Source: Sphingomonadales bacterium
Lineage (GTDB): Bacteria > Pseudomonadota > Alphaproteobacteria > Sphingomonadales > Sphingomonadaceae
Assembly: GCA_016721875.1 (NCBI GenBank)
Contig: JADKHG010000014.1
Location: forward strand, 372,001 to 436,000
Direction of reading: 5' to 3'
DNA length: 64,000 nucleotides
Shown: positions 1 through 8,681 of the stretch, in pieces
How the letters are laid out: every line of letters begins with the position of its first letter
Position numbering within the stretch: the first letter of the stretch is position 1
Notes under the pieces: model-generated
The model's input: the letters and a program-made list of their open reading frames with translations, nothing else
What the model was told of the DNA's origin: nothing
The model's database searches: none
Position numbers and translations under genes: made by a program

Positions 1-397
1 CCATTGCAGCATTGGTTTCATCGCGCCGGTCGCTGGCAACGACCAGCACCGATACTGTGCCGTTGACCGAAACTCCGCTGCGCAGATCAACATTGTTCAG
101 TCGCGGCGACGGGGTGAAGGACACCGCCTTGCCGCTCATGTCATAGACATGAATGCCCGCGCGCTTGTCGGTGCCGACAATCAGGCTCTTGGCCGGATCG
201 CTTGGATGCCGCCAGATTGCCGGATCGTCGGCGGCATCATCGGCGGTACCGACAGGCGTGGTTTCCACTTTCGCCTGCACCGTTTTTGCCGGAAGCGCTT
301 TGGCCATCAGCTGCTCGACTGGGATTCCAACCTCTGCCGGTGCCGCCGCGACTGGCGCGGCGGTCAGGGCGATCAGCAAGGGAGCAACGCGCAACAT
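1..397 (-). CDS. 3-phytase (beta-propeller phytase), 3' part outside window
   Basis: The first 132 residues of a secreted phytase, which hydrolyses phytate (myo-inositol hexakisphosphate) to release phosphate. The protein opens with a signal peptide (MLRVAPLLIALTAAPVAAA). Residues 55-90 carry the family pattern DDPAIWRHPSDP...LIVGTDKRAGIHVYDMSGK, typical of calcium-dependent beta-propeller phytases. The ATG shares its first base with the stop codon of the upstream TonB receptor gene (TGATG), so the two are translationally coupled. The pairing of receptor and phytase suggests release and uptake of organic phosphate. The rest of the gene lies before position 1, so catalytic completeness cannot be judged. 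Confidence 0.85.
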   Translation of the reverse strand, partial: MLRVAPLLIALTAAPVAAAPAEVGIPVEQLMAKALPAKTVQAKVETTPVGTADDAADDPAIWRHPSDPAKSLIVGTDKRAGIHVYDMSGKAVSFTPSPRLNNVDLRSGVSVNGTVSVLVVASDRRDETNAAM

Positions 398-2750
398 CAG
401 AATGCCAGCCTTGCCATGATCTGGAATACCGGCCCTGCCTTTTCGCTTTCCAGTTCATATTCATCAAAACTGCGCGCCAACTGGTCGCTGATCGTGGTGA
501 ATTTGTTGAACCGTTCGTCCTTCGAACCGTTAAGCAGGTTTGAGCCAACCGCTCTGATCGTAAAGCTCTTTCCAAAGCGTTTTTCGATGAACAGCTCCAA
601 ATCGGCGCCATAGCTGGTGAAGATTTCTTCACCGACAATCCGGTCAAATGCCCCGCCTTGCTTGCGATAGGTGGCGCCAAAGGCCGCGCCCAATTTCGGC
701 AGATCCTGGATGAAGCCGAAATTATAGACATATTTCGACTGGCCGTTGAACCGGCGCTTTCCGCCGAAATCGGTGATCTTGCTGTCGAGCAACGAGACAT
801 TGCCAAACACGCCGGTATTTTCCAGCCCCAAGAAACCGAGGTTGGTCGAAAGGTCAAATTCGATGCCATAGACCTTGCCGTCGCCGGTGTTTTGCGGTTG
901 CAGAACAAAGGTGCCTGCCCCTTCGGACCCGGTGACACCGGTGTTAGCGAGCTCGATCAGGTCATTGACCTTGCGATAGAACAGATTAACCCCGACGACG
1001 CCAGTGCGTCCAATCTTATGCTCATAACCCAGATCGCCACCCCAGGCGGTTTCCGGTTTAAGCGCGGGATTGCCCAGCAAGTCATTGTCTCCCAGCTCAG
1101 CCTCGAGCAAAGCCGGTGACAGGAAATCGAGCCGCGGGCGGCGGTTGGTGCGGGCGACCGACATTGTAATCCGCCCGCCATTCTCCAGATCGAATTTCAG
1201 CGAAGCCGAAGGCAGCAGGAAGCTGTAATCGTTTGATTGCACTGCGGGACGGTCAAATCATTGACAGTGAAATCGGTGCTTTCATAGCGAAGCCCGGCGA
1301 GGAAAGAGAGGCTGCCCGACTTGCCATCGACTTCGGCATAAAGGTCGCGCCGGTCCTCTTCGATGATGTTGAGGCCGCCCGGAGGGGGCAGCAGCGGGTC
1401 GGCGGCTGTGGCAAATTCGGTCGGGTTGCGACTGAACTGGTCCCAGGCATGCGCCGCCGTTGTCAGATTGAAACGGTTGCGGTCTTCGCCAATGCTGGTG
1501 TCGCGATCCTTGTTTTGCAAAAACCCACCGACAATCAGCTTCACATCGTCCGACAGATTAAAGGCGTGCTCAAGGTTGAAATAGAGTTCCTTGTCGGTAA
1601 TCCGCCGTTCGGTGACGTCGCCGGTAAAGCGTGGCGTCGCGCGGTTAAAATCTATCTCATATTCGGTCTCATCCTGCGCGTCGTCAAACCGCGCAAAACC
1701 CGCTTTGAACTTGGTTTTGCCGAGCGACCATTCCTGGCTCAATTTGCCTGAAATGCTGTAGCTCTCCTGATCAATGTCATTCACATTGGCGTTGTCGGAC
1801 AACAAATTCCCCGCAGGGACTGCCCTAACCGAGCCGTTGATATTGGTCGGGTGATTATATTCAAACGAACGTTCGTCTTCGGTGCGTTTGGTTTTCACAT
1901 AATAGCCGCTGATTTCGAAATCGGTCGTCTCGCCGTCAATGTCATACGACGCATTGAAGGCATAGTCGGTACCGTCGCGCGTATCGGTCTGGTCTTCGCG
2001 ATTGTCGAAATCGTCGGTTGCATAATCGGGGTTGTTTTCAGGCGAATCCGAATAGCGCAGGCTGGACTTCAGTTTTGGGTTATAACGACCCTGCACATTG
2101 GCCCCCAACAATATCCGGCCCGGGCCAAGCGCCCCGCCGAAAACCGCGCCAAAGCTCGGCTTGATCTCGCCATCATCAAACCGGAGTGCACCAGCGCGAA
2201 CATAGCCGCCATCAAGCTGGTAACCGTCGCGCAGCACGATGTTGAGCGTGCCCGCAACTGCATCACCAGTGCGGCGAGCCGAAGAAGACCGGATAATTTC
2301 GACCTGCTTGATAAGCTCGGCAGGGATGCGGTCGAGAAAGAAGGAACGGTCAGCGTTCGATCCCGGCACCTTGTCCCCGTTGATCAGAATTTGCGTGTAG
2401 CCCGGTTCGAGCCCGCGCAGCCGTGCACCGTCGCTTTCGATGACGTCTGACAGAAATGTGACTGAAGGAACGCGTTTCAACGCATCGCCAGCTGTCAGCG
2501 GTTCGAACCGCTGGAAATATTGTTCGTCATACACAAGAATGGGTTCAGCATCTTCACTGCGATTGCGATAGCCGATCGATCCCTGCACAACAATTTCGCG
2601 CGCAGTCTGGATATTCTCGTCGCTTTCATCGGCGGGAGCAGCCGATTCCTGGGCAAAAGCCGAAGAGGCGCCAAAGGCAGTGGTCAACAGCAGCGCGGAT
2701 GCAATTGCGGATTTGGAACTGTGGGAGAGAGTGATTCGATTCATGGCCAT
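397..2750 (-). pseudogene. TonB-dependent receptor, frameshifted (probable sequence error)
   Basis: Outer-membrane TonB-dependent receptor in two reading frames. The 5' part (2750 to about 1250) has a signal peptide ending ASSAFAQ, a plug domain (GDALKRVPSV, LRGLEPGYTQILINGDKVPG, RSSSARRTGDAVAGTLNIVLRDG) and the start of the barrel. The 3' part (about 1242 to 397) is the remaining barrel, ending in the aromatic-type terminus MARLAF. The frames join at the minus-strand CCC at 1248-1246: one extra C gives NDLTVPAVQSNDYSFLLPSA without a break and a protein of about 784 residues, normal for the family. It sits directly upstream of the phytase, so the substrate may be phytate or another phosphate compound (inference). 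Probably functional in the organism. Confidence 0.85.
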
Positions 2751-2816
2751 GCCCCTGTTTCATGTTGTGTTTGAGGGGCCCCTATCGAAGCAATGTGAAA
2801 TGCTGCGGTCGCTTTC

Positions 2817-2834
2817 GTGACCATTAGGTGACAG
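2817..2834 (-). promoter_or_regulatory. candidate PHO box upstream of receptor-phytase operon
   Basis: On the minus strand two 7-base half-sites, CTGTCAC and TGGTCAC, are separated by four bases (CTAA). This matches the layout of the PhoB binding site (two CTGTCAT-like repeats, 11-base period). It lies 67 bases before the receptor start codon. Phosphate-starvation control fits a phytase operon. The second half-site matches only five of seven consensus positions, so this is a candidate. Confidence 0.5.
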
Positions 2835-2989
2835 TTATATTGCCATATTGTGCATAACAGGCCTCTTGCCTTGCATTTCCTTCGCGGCTAAGGGACTGGT
2901 CTTTCCGAAATCGGAACCTATATCGCTCCCGGCACCTTCCGAGAGCGATGGCGGCTATCCGGTGAATGTGAAACAAGGAAGACAAGGAC

Positions 2990-3184
2990 ATGGCAAAGAC
3001 GAGCCCCGGGGAATTCATCCGACAGGTGCGCGCCGAAATCGGCAAGGTCACATGGCCGACCCGTCAGGAAACCGTGCAGACCGCAATCATGGTGCTGATC
3101 TTCGCGATCATCCTTGCGGTGTTCTTCCTTGGCGTCGACGCAGTTTTCAACGCAATCGTCAAAGGCCTGCTCTCGCTCGCCTGA
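2990..3184 (+). CDS. secE: preprotein translocase subunit SecE
   Basis: Inner-membrane subunit of the SecYEG translocon. At 64 residues it is the short, single-span form. The conserved cytoplasmic segment FIRQVRAEIGKVTWPTRQET (residues 9-28) precedes one membrane helix (AIMVLIFAIILAVFFLGV). A GGAAGACAAGGAC purine-rich stretch precedes the ATG. It is followed 33 bases later by nusG, the near-universal bacterial pair. I looked for the tRNA-Trp gene that often lies upstream and did not find it. Confidence 0.97.
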   Translation: MAKTSPGEFIRQVRAEIGKVTWPTRQETVQTAIMVLIFAIILAVFFLGVDAVFNAIVKGLLSLA

Positions 3185-3217
3185 TGCGCGCGAAAGCCAG
3201 ATTGAAAAGAGTAGAAC

Positions 3218-3754
3218 ATGGCACGCTGGTACATCATTCACGCTTATTCGGGCTTTGAAAACAAGGTCCGCGACCAGATATTGGCCGAGGCAGAACGCAA
3301 GGGCTTGGCCGCTTTGGTCGAGGCGGTAGAAGTGCCGACCGAACAGGTCACCGAAGTGCGCCGTGGCAAGAAGATCAAGGCGGAACGCAAGTTCTTCCCT
3401 GGCTATGTGCTCGCCAAGCTGAACATGAACGACGATGTTTATCACCTTGTGAAGAACACGCCAAAGGTCACAGGTTTCCTGGGTGCGGGCAACAAGCCGC
3501 AGCCGATCAGCGAAGCCGAAGCCGCGCGCATCCTGAACACCAAGGAAGAACTGGCAGCCGCTCCCAAGAAGCGCATGTCGGTCGATTATGAAATCGGCGA
3601 TCAGGTCAAGGTGCTCGACGGTCCGTTCGCCAGCTTCAACGGCGTGGTCGAGGAACTGGATTTCGACAAGAACCGCGTCAAGGTGTCGGTCTCTATTTTT
3701 GGTCGCGCAACACCGGTCGAGCTCGATTTCGAACAGGTTGAATTGATGAAATAA
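3218..3754 (+). CDS. nusG: transcription termination/antitermination protein NusG
   Basis: RNA polymerase-bound elongation factor that couples transcription with translation and with Rho. The 178 residues begin MARWYIIHAYSGFENKVRDQ, the NGN-domain start. FFPGYVLAKLNM lies near residue 65, and a C-terminal KOW domain (QVKVLDGPFASFNGVVEELD) occupies roughly residues 125-175. It forms an operon with secE. The next gene converges on it with only 11 bases between stop codons, and rplK, its usual follower, is 3.6 kb away. Confidence 0.97.
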   Translation: MARWYIIHAYSGFENKVRDQILAEAERKGLAALVEAVEVPTEQVTEVRRGKKIKAERKFFPGYVLAKLNMNDDVYHLVKNTPKVTGFLGAGNKPQPISEAEAARILNTKEELAAAPKKRMSVDYEIGDQVKVLDGPFASFNGVVEELDFDKNRVKVSVSIFGRATPVELDFEQVELMK

Positions 3755-3765
3755 GCCAGCGATTG

Positions 3766-5004
3766 CTAATCGCGCAGCAGCGGCAACCAGATCAACAATT
3801 TCGTCCCCTTGCCGGGTGACGAAGAAAGGTCAAAACTGCCCTGCAACGCTTTTGCGCGCGCTTGCATTGTTTCAAGGCCTTTGCCTTTTCCGGCGCTAGC
3901 CCTTTGGTCGAAGCCTATGCCATTATCCTCTATCTCTATGACGACTCCGTCTTTGTCGCCCTTCGACAGTGGCATGCAGCGGAAAATCAGCTGGCTTGCG
4001 CTGGAATGGACCAAGGCATTGCTGGCGGCTTCCTGCACCAAACGTAAAAGCTGAAGTGCATTTGCAGAATCGAGCCAGGGCAGCATAGGAACAAGTTTGA
4101 CATCCCATTTCACCGACAGCCCGGCTTTCTCAAGCCCGGGTTCAAGTCGATGGCGTAAATTGCCAAGCAGCGCCAAAAGATCGCCATCCATAGGGTCGAG
4201 CGAATCAACAGTAATTTTGAGTTCGGATAATGCTCTGGTCAGCAGATCAATTGTTGGCTTTGAATGCCCCTCGCGTTTTGCAACCGCCAACGCTGTTACC
4301 AAGCTTGATCCGATACCATCATGCACCTCACCCATCAGCCGTTCACGCTCGACTTCGATGGCTTGTTGCACTTCAAGCTGACGGCGAGCCTCGTCGCTTG
4401 CGGTTAGCGCAGCTTGTGTCGCCAGCAGCTTCTCATGCGCCGCATTGGCCGATTGTTGGACTGCCTCTCTGATCAGCATCATCAGGATTGCAAAGGCAAA
4501 CAATCTGATGGCTGTATCGCCATGCATATAATGTACTCGCGTGGGTTCGATCAGAAATATGGGTATAACCGATGCCAAGGGCGTCAGTGTCGCGGCCAGA
4601 TTTCGTTTGCGCGTTTCAGGCGGGTGCAGCGTCAGTGTTGCGGAAATTGCGATGAAGAATGTCTGCATGATAATCGCGACCCGCGCCTCATGGTCGCCGC
4701 CAATCTGCGCCGCAATCCACGCCTGCGCTACGATGGCCACCGCAGTCACCCATAGAAATGCGATGACATTTGTTTGCCACACTCTGTCGGTGTCATAGCC
4801 TTTGCGTATCGCCCAATAGCGCAAGGCAAAGCTGATAATGGCATAGGCCAGAAACGCCCCGTCGAATATATCGGACAGAAATGCACGGTCGGCTGGCAGG
4901 CTTTGCATGGCCCAGCTGCGATTGAATATCCAATTTATTGCAATGATCAAAATGCCGGCAATGTGCACCCAAGTCTGGTTCCGCGTATTTTGAACAAAAA
5001 GCAT
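3766..5004 (-). CDS. sensor histidine kinase, NarL/LuxR-type partner
   Basis: Membrane histidine kinase of 412 residues. Residues 10-180 hold about six hydrophobic segments and no recognisable periplasmic sensor domain. A short coiled segment (185-220) leads to the dimerisation/phosphoacceptor box ERERLMGEVHDGIGSSLV with the likely phosphorylated His228. The ATPase domain shows an N-box (VQEAASNALVHS), a G1 box (IEDNGIGF) and a G2-like AGKGKGLETMQARAKAL. This is the HisKA_3 type that pairs with NarL-like regulators. It lies 23 bases after the response regulator gene on the same strand, so they form one operon. The signal is unknown; the divergent adhesin gene at 5848 is a plausible target (inference). 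Confidence 0.9.
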   Translation of the reverse strand: MLFVQNTRNQTWVHIAGILIIAINWIFNRSWAMQSLPADRAFLSDIFDGAFLAYAIISFALRYWAIRKGYDTDRVWQTNVIAFLWVTAVAIVAQAWIAAQIGGDHEARVAIIMQTFFIAISATLTLHPPETRKRNLAATLTPLASVIPIFLIEPTRVHYMHGDTAIRLFAFAILMMLIREAVQQSANAAHEKLLATQAALTASDEARRQLEVQQAIEVERERLMGEVHDGIGSSLVTALAVAKREGHSKPTIDLLTRALSELKITVDSLDPMDGDLLALLGNLRHRLEPGLEKAGLSVKWDVKLVPMLPWLDSANALQLLRLVQEAASNALVHSSASQLIFRCMPLSKGDKDGVVIEIEDNGIGFDQRASAGKGKGLETMQARAKALQGSFDLSSSPGKGTKLLIWLPLLRD

Positions 5005-5027
5005 GGTTGAACTGCTGACCCTGGGAC

Positions 5028-5667
5028 TTACCCGATGATACCTTGGCTTGACGCCTCGAACAAAGCCTCGGTGCGTGAATTGACCTCTAGCTTGGCATAG
5101 ATGTTTTTCACATGCGTGCTAACCGTATTGACCGACAGATTCAAAGATCTGCGCATTCCCGTTTCGAAAATCCGCGGGCAAGCATATTCAATATTTCCGT
5201 TCGCGTTCCGACAGCTTGGCATCGCCAGCCTGCGGTTGGGGTTTGATATGCAGCAGTAATTGGCGGGCGATGACGGGGCTGATCGGCGATCCTCCGCGCT
5301 GGATTTCACGGATGGCGTCGACACAGCTTTCGGCCTCTTGATCCTTGTGCAAATATCCCTTGGCCCCCGCGCGGATGCACTCCAGCACTTTGCGTTGCTC
5401 GGCGAACAGGGTGATGACCATGATGTCGACGCTAGGATAACGCCCCGCGCAATGCCGGATCAGATCAAGGCCGTTGCCATCGGGTAGCCCCAAATCGCAC
5501 AAAAATACGTCAAAGCCACCACCATCAATCAAAGCACGTCCATCCGCCACTGTGGTAGCAGTGCCCATGACGGCCATATCCTCTGCTGCGGATATTGTAG
5601 CCGACAATGTGGAGAGCATCAGCGGGTCGTCTTCCACAATCGCGACTTTGATTGCGCGGGATGTCAT
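5028..5667 (-). pseudogene. NarL/LuxR-family response regulator, two frameshifts (probable sequence errors)
   Basis: DNA-binding response regulator in three reading frames. The receiver domain is intact: acidic pocket VEDD (residues 11-14), phosphoacceptor Asp58 in FLCDLGLPDGNG, Thr86 and Lys108. The LuxR-type helix-turn-helix follows as LSERER..., then ILNMLARGFSKRE in a second frame, then LNLSVNTVSTHVKNIYAKLE in a third. Adding one base in the minus-strand GGAAA run (near 5194-5198) and one T in TTT (5145-5143) restores about 213 residues, the usual size. It is cotranscribed with the downstream kinase. Two losses in homopolymers point to sequencing error, but a real broken regulator cannot be excluded from the sequence alone. 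Confidence 0.85.
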
Positions 5668-5847
5668 GGCCCATGCTCCTGCAAATACGCGACCCCCACC
5701 CGCTTAGCAAAAGCGAACGCGGCTAGCCATCACCCAAAGAGGTGAGGCGCGACATCGTTTTTGGCGACAATATCGATTTAAGCGGGGTGAACGGCGATTT
5801 GCGCATTTACCGCGCAGATATTCGCTATTTCTCAGGAGGGTGTGATT

Positions 5848-7065
5848 ATGAAGTCAGTCTACGGCGCGATCTTGTCCGGTACTGCATTTGTGTTGATCGC
5901 TAGTCCACAAACAGCGTGGGCCGATGCAACGCCTGAATGCAACGTTGGGGCGACTTCAGCTTCAACCGAATGCGGCGTTGATAGCATCGCAGGCGAAGGT
6001 GCAACGGCAACAGGTACCAGAAGCACGGCAACGGGTCAGTACGCTACTGCGACCGGTTTTGACAGTCGGGCAACAGGAACTTCGGCCACTGCCATAGGTT
6101 TTTTAAGCAACGCAAGCGGTCCTTTCAGTACCGCTGCAGGTAGTGGCAGCACGGCGACAGAAGATAGAAGCACAGCTTTGGGTTACGGTTCTTCAGCTTT
6201 GGGTGTTTCGTCCACAGCGAGCGGGGCTGGCAGTATTGCCATTGGTCAAAATAGTACAGCCACTGGTACGGACAGCACAGCGAGAGGTATAAATAGTACG
6301 GCTTTGGGTAGTCTTGCGAGCGCCATTGGCGATGACTCCACAGCAACCGGTAATGAAAGCCGTGCGGAAGGCCTGGGGAGTGCGGCATTTGGTGTCCGCA
6401 GCGTTGCTGTTGCTGGCGACTCCACCGCAATTGGCGGACACAGCGTCGCCATTGGCCTCAACAGCACGGCGCTAGGGGCCTATGCCGTTGCCAATGAAGA
6501 CAATACCGTTTCTGTTGGCAATGATGGTTCAACACCCGGCTTGGGTGGCGCTTTCACCCGCCGTATTGTCAATATGGCCGATGGCATAAACGCTACCGAT
6601 GCCGCCACTGTCGGGCAGATGAATGCTGCCAATGCGGTGCAGGACACGCGGATGACTGCAATTGAAGCTGTAAATTCCGCTCAGGATACACGCCTCAGTG
6701 CGATTGATGCTTTGAACTCTACCCAAAATGGGCGACTGACCGCGCTGGAAGCTTTGTCGGGGCCAAGCGCAGCGCGGCTGACCGCGCTTGAATCCGGGCT
6801 AACGGCGCTTAACGCAAGCAATGAACTGTATAACCGCCAGGCATCAGGCGGGATTGCCGCTGCGATGGCGATGGGCGGTACGATCATCCCAGCGGACGCC
6901 GATGGCGCTGTCAGTTTCAACCTGGCCACCTATCGCGGAGAGCAAGGATTTTCGGGGATTGCGGTGATCAAGGCAGCACCAAAGATCTATTTCAACGCAG
7001 GCGTGGCCGGATCAACCGTGCGCGGATCAACCGGTGGCCGCGTCGGTGTAACCTTCGGCTGGTAG
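5848..7065 (+). CDS. small YadA-like trimeric autotransporter adhesin
   Basis: Secreted surface adhesin of about 405 residues. The start at ATG 5848 is preferred over GTG 5842 because AGGAGG at 5834-5839 lies eight bases before it. A signal peptide ends TAWA. The head (about residues 30-220) is made of roughly 14-residue repeats of the Hep_Hag/YadA-head type (STAIGxxS/xAxGxxS). A neck-like segment (VNMADGINATDAATVGQMNAA) follows, then a short coiled-coil with the recurring motif TRxxAIxALNSxQ. The last 70 residues form the four-strand trimeric membrane anchor ending GGRVGVTFGW. It is divergent from the two-component system and about 180 bases from it. Confidence 0.9.
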   Translation: MKSVYGAILSGTAFVLIASPQTAWADATPECNVGATSASTECGVDSIAGEGATATGTRSTATGQYATATGFDSRATGTSATAIGFLSNASGPFSTAAGSGSTATEDRSTALGYGSSALGVSSTASGAGSIAIGQNSTATGTDSTARGINSTALGSLASAIGDDSTATGNESRAEGLGSAAFGVRSVAVAGDSTAIGGHSVAIGLNSTALGAYAVANEDNTVSVGNDGSTPGLGGAFTRRIVNMADGINATDAATVGQMNAANAVQDTRMTAIEAVNSAQDTRLSAIDALNSTQNGRLTALEALSGPSAARLTALESGLTALNASNELYNRQASGGIAAAMAMGGTIIPADADGAVSFNLATYRGEQGFSGIAVIKAAPKIYFNAGVAGSTVRGSTGGRVGVTFGW

Positions 7066-7131
7066 GACCAGTTAAGTCGAATATTTGGCAGGCAGGCAGC
7101 ACAGCGACCCGCTGCAAGTCTGACAATATGG

Positions 7132-7168
7132 ACAGGGGCGGCATCCTTTAGAGGCCGCCCCTGTTTTC
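7132..7168 (+). terminator. intrinsic terminator after the small adhesin gene
   Basis: Perfect 11-bp stem ACAGGGGCGGC / GCCGCCCCTGT around an 11-base loop, followed by TTTT. It lies 66 bases after the adhesin stop codon and separates that gene from rplK. Confidence 0.85.
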
Positions 7169-7286
7169 CATTGCGTTTTCCAATTTTGTCGCCTAATCGC
7201 GCGCCTTCGCTTGGCGTGCCAAGTGATTCCCGTGCGGGAGGGAGCCGAAGCCTTGGCGCAGGTTCCTGTTTGACCGCTTACTTTGA

Positions 7287-7326
7287 TCCTTCCTCTGACC
7301 CGCTCGTCCTGAGCTTGTCGAAGGAT
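7287..7326. repeat. REP-like palindrome (GAGCTTGTCGAAG core)
   Basis: ATCCTTC and GAAGGAT pair around a segment containing CCTGAGCTTGTCGAAGG. The same core recurs at 13592-13718 and 63312-63403 as inverted pairs. It falls between the adhesin terminator and rplK, only 27 bases before the rplK start codon, so it may sit in the rplK leader. Confidence 0.65.
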
Positions 7327-7352
7327 GGAGATAGAATGAAAGGAGGCCAATC

Positions 7353-7784
7353 ATGGCCAAGAAGATTGACGGCTATATCAGCCTGCAGGTGCCAGCCGGC
7401 GCCGCAACCCCATCCCCGCCGATCGGCCCTGCGCTGGGTCAGCGCGGCGTGAACATCATGGAATTCTGCAAGGCATTCAACGCCGCCACTGACGGCATTG
7501 AAAAAGGCACGCCGATCCCCACCAAGATCACGGTGTTTTCCGACAAAAGCTTTACCTTTGCGACCAAGTCGCCGCCTGCAACCTTTCTGATCAAGAAGGT
7601 GCTGGGGCTGAAATCGGGTTCGAAAGAACCGGGCAAGCTCTCGGCTGGCAAGATTACGCGCAAGCAGCTCGAAGAAGTCGCCACCATGAAAATGGCCGAC
7701 CTCAACGCGAACGATATGGACGCGGCAGTGAAAATCATCGCAGGCTCGGCAACCGCCATGGGCCTCGAAGTGGTGGAGGGCTGA
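7353..7784 (+). CDS. rplK: 50S ribosomal protein L11
   Basis: Ribosomal stalk-base protein that binds 23S rRNA in the GTPase-associated centre. The 143 residues include the N-terminal proline-rich segment (LQVPAGAATPSPPIGPALGQ) and the RNA-binding C-terminal domain (ATFLIKKVLGLKSGS). AAAGGAGG lies eight bases before the ATG. rplA begins five bases after its stop codon. It is separated from nusG by the two-component system and an adhesin, unlike the classical order. Confidence 0.98.
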   Translation: MAKKIDGYISLQVPAGAATPSPPIGPALGQRGVNIMEFCKAFNAATDGIEKGTPIPTKITVFSDKSFTFATKSPPATFLIKKVLGLKSGSKEPGKLSAGKITRKQLEEVATMKMADLNANDMDAAVKIIAGSATAMGLEVVEG

Positions 7785-7788
7785 ACCA

Positions 7789-8484
7789 ATGGCTAAGCTG
7801 ACCAAGAAAGCAAAGACTCTGGCCGCACTCGACGCTGAAAAGCTGTACGGCGTGGACGAAGCGATCAAGACGATCAAGGAACTGGCGACCGCCAAGTTTG
7901 ACGAAACCATCGAAGTTGCGCTCAATCTGGGCGTCGATCCCCGCCACGCTGACCAGATGGTGCGCGGCATGGTGTCGCTCCCCGCTGGTACGGGTAAAGA
8001 CATGAAGGTCGCCGTGTTTGCACGCGGTGACAAGGCCGAAGCCGCAACCGCAGCGGGTGCCGACAAGGTTGGTGCCGAAGACCTGATGGAAGACATGCAG
8101 GCCGGCAACCTCGACTATGACCGCGTGATCGCCACGCCCGACATGATGGGCGTGGTCGGACGCCTCGGCAAGGTGCTGGGTCCCAAGGGCCTGATGCCGA
8201 ACCCGAAGCTGGGCACGGTCACCATGGACGTTGCTGAAGCGGTTAAGGCCGCCAAGGCCGGTCAGGTTGAATTCCGCGTCGAAAAGCAAGGCATCATCCA
8301 CAGCGGCATCGGCAAGAAGAGCTTCTCCGACGCCGATCTGCGCAAGAATTTTGATGCGCTGGTTGACGCCGTGATCAAGTCGAAGCCGTCGGGATCGAAG
8401 GGCAAATATGTCCGCCGCGTCGCGATCAGCTCGACCATGGGCCCCGGCCTGAAGATCAACATTGCAGACGTCGCCGGCGCATAA
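7789..8484 (+). CDS. rplA: 50S ribosomal protein L1
   Basis: L1-stalk protein that binds 23S rRNA and, in many bacteria, represses its own mRNA. The 231 residues contain MVSLPAGTGKDMKVAVFARG and the signature GRLGKVLGPKGLMPNPKLGT near residue 124. It is cotranscribed with rplK and followed by a strong terminator at 8507-8536, so rplKA forms its own unit, apart from rplJL. Confidence 0.98.
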   Translation: MAKLTKKAKTLAALDAEKLYGVDEAIKTIKELATAKFDETIEVALNLGVDPRHADQMVRGMVSLPAGTGKDMKVAVFARGDKAEAATAAGADKVGAEDLMEDMQAGNLDYDRVIATPDMMGVVGRLGKVLGPKGLMPNPKLGTVTMDVAEAVKAAKAGQVEFRVEKQGIIHSGIGKKSFSDADLRKNFDALVDAVIKSKPSGSKGKYVRRVAISSTMGPGLKINIADVAGA

Positions 8485-8506
8485 GCGCAGCCGTCTTTGA
8501 ATTTGA

Positions 8507-8536
8507 AAAGGGCTGGGGGAAACCCCGGCCCTTTTT
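8507..8536 (+). terminator. intrinsic terminator after rplA
   Basis: AAAGGGC and GGGG pair with CCCC and GCCCTTT across a GAAA-type loop, followed by a T-run. It ends the rplKA unit. Confidence 0.9.
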
Positions 8537-8681
8537 CTTTGCAGTTTTGATGGCTTCTTCTGAATTGTCGGTCAGCGGAATCTAGGCCTGTGCTTTGTTT
8601 CCGAAACCTACACTTGTGGAGAGGGTAGTGTTTCGCGATGACTAAAAATCGTTCGATGAAGTGCTGTCTGATGTCGGGCCC

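Noticed and set aside
2751..2989. tRNA-Trp upstream of secE
   Set aside because: This is a common alphaproteobacterial position, but no cloverleaf could be drawn.
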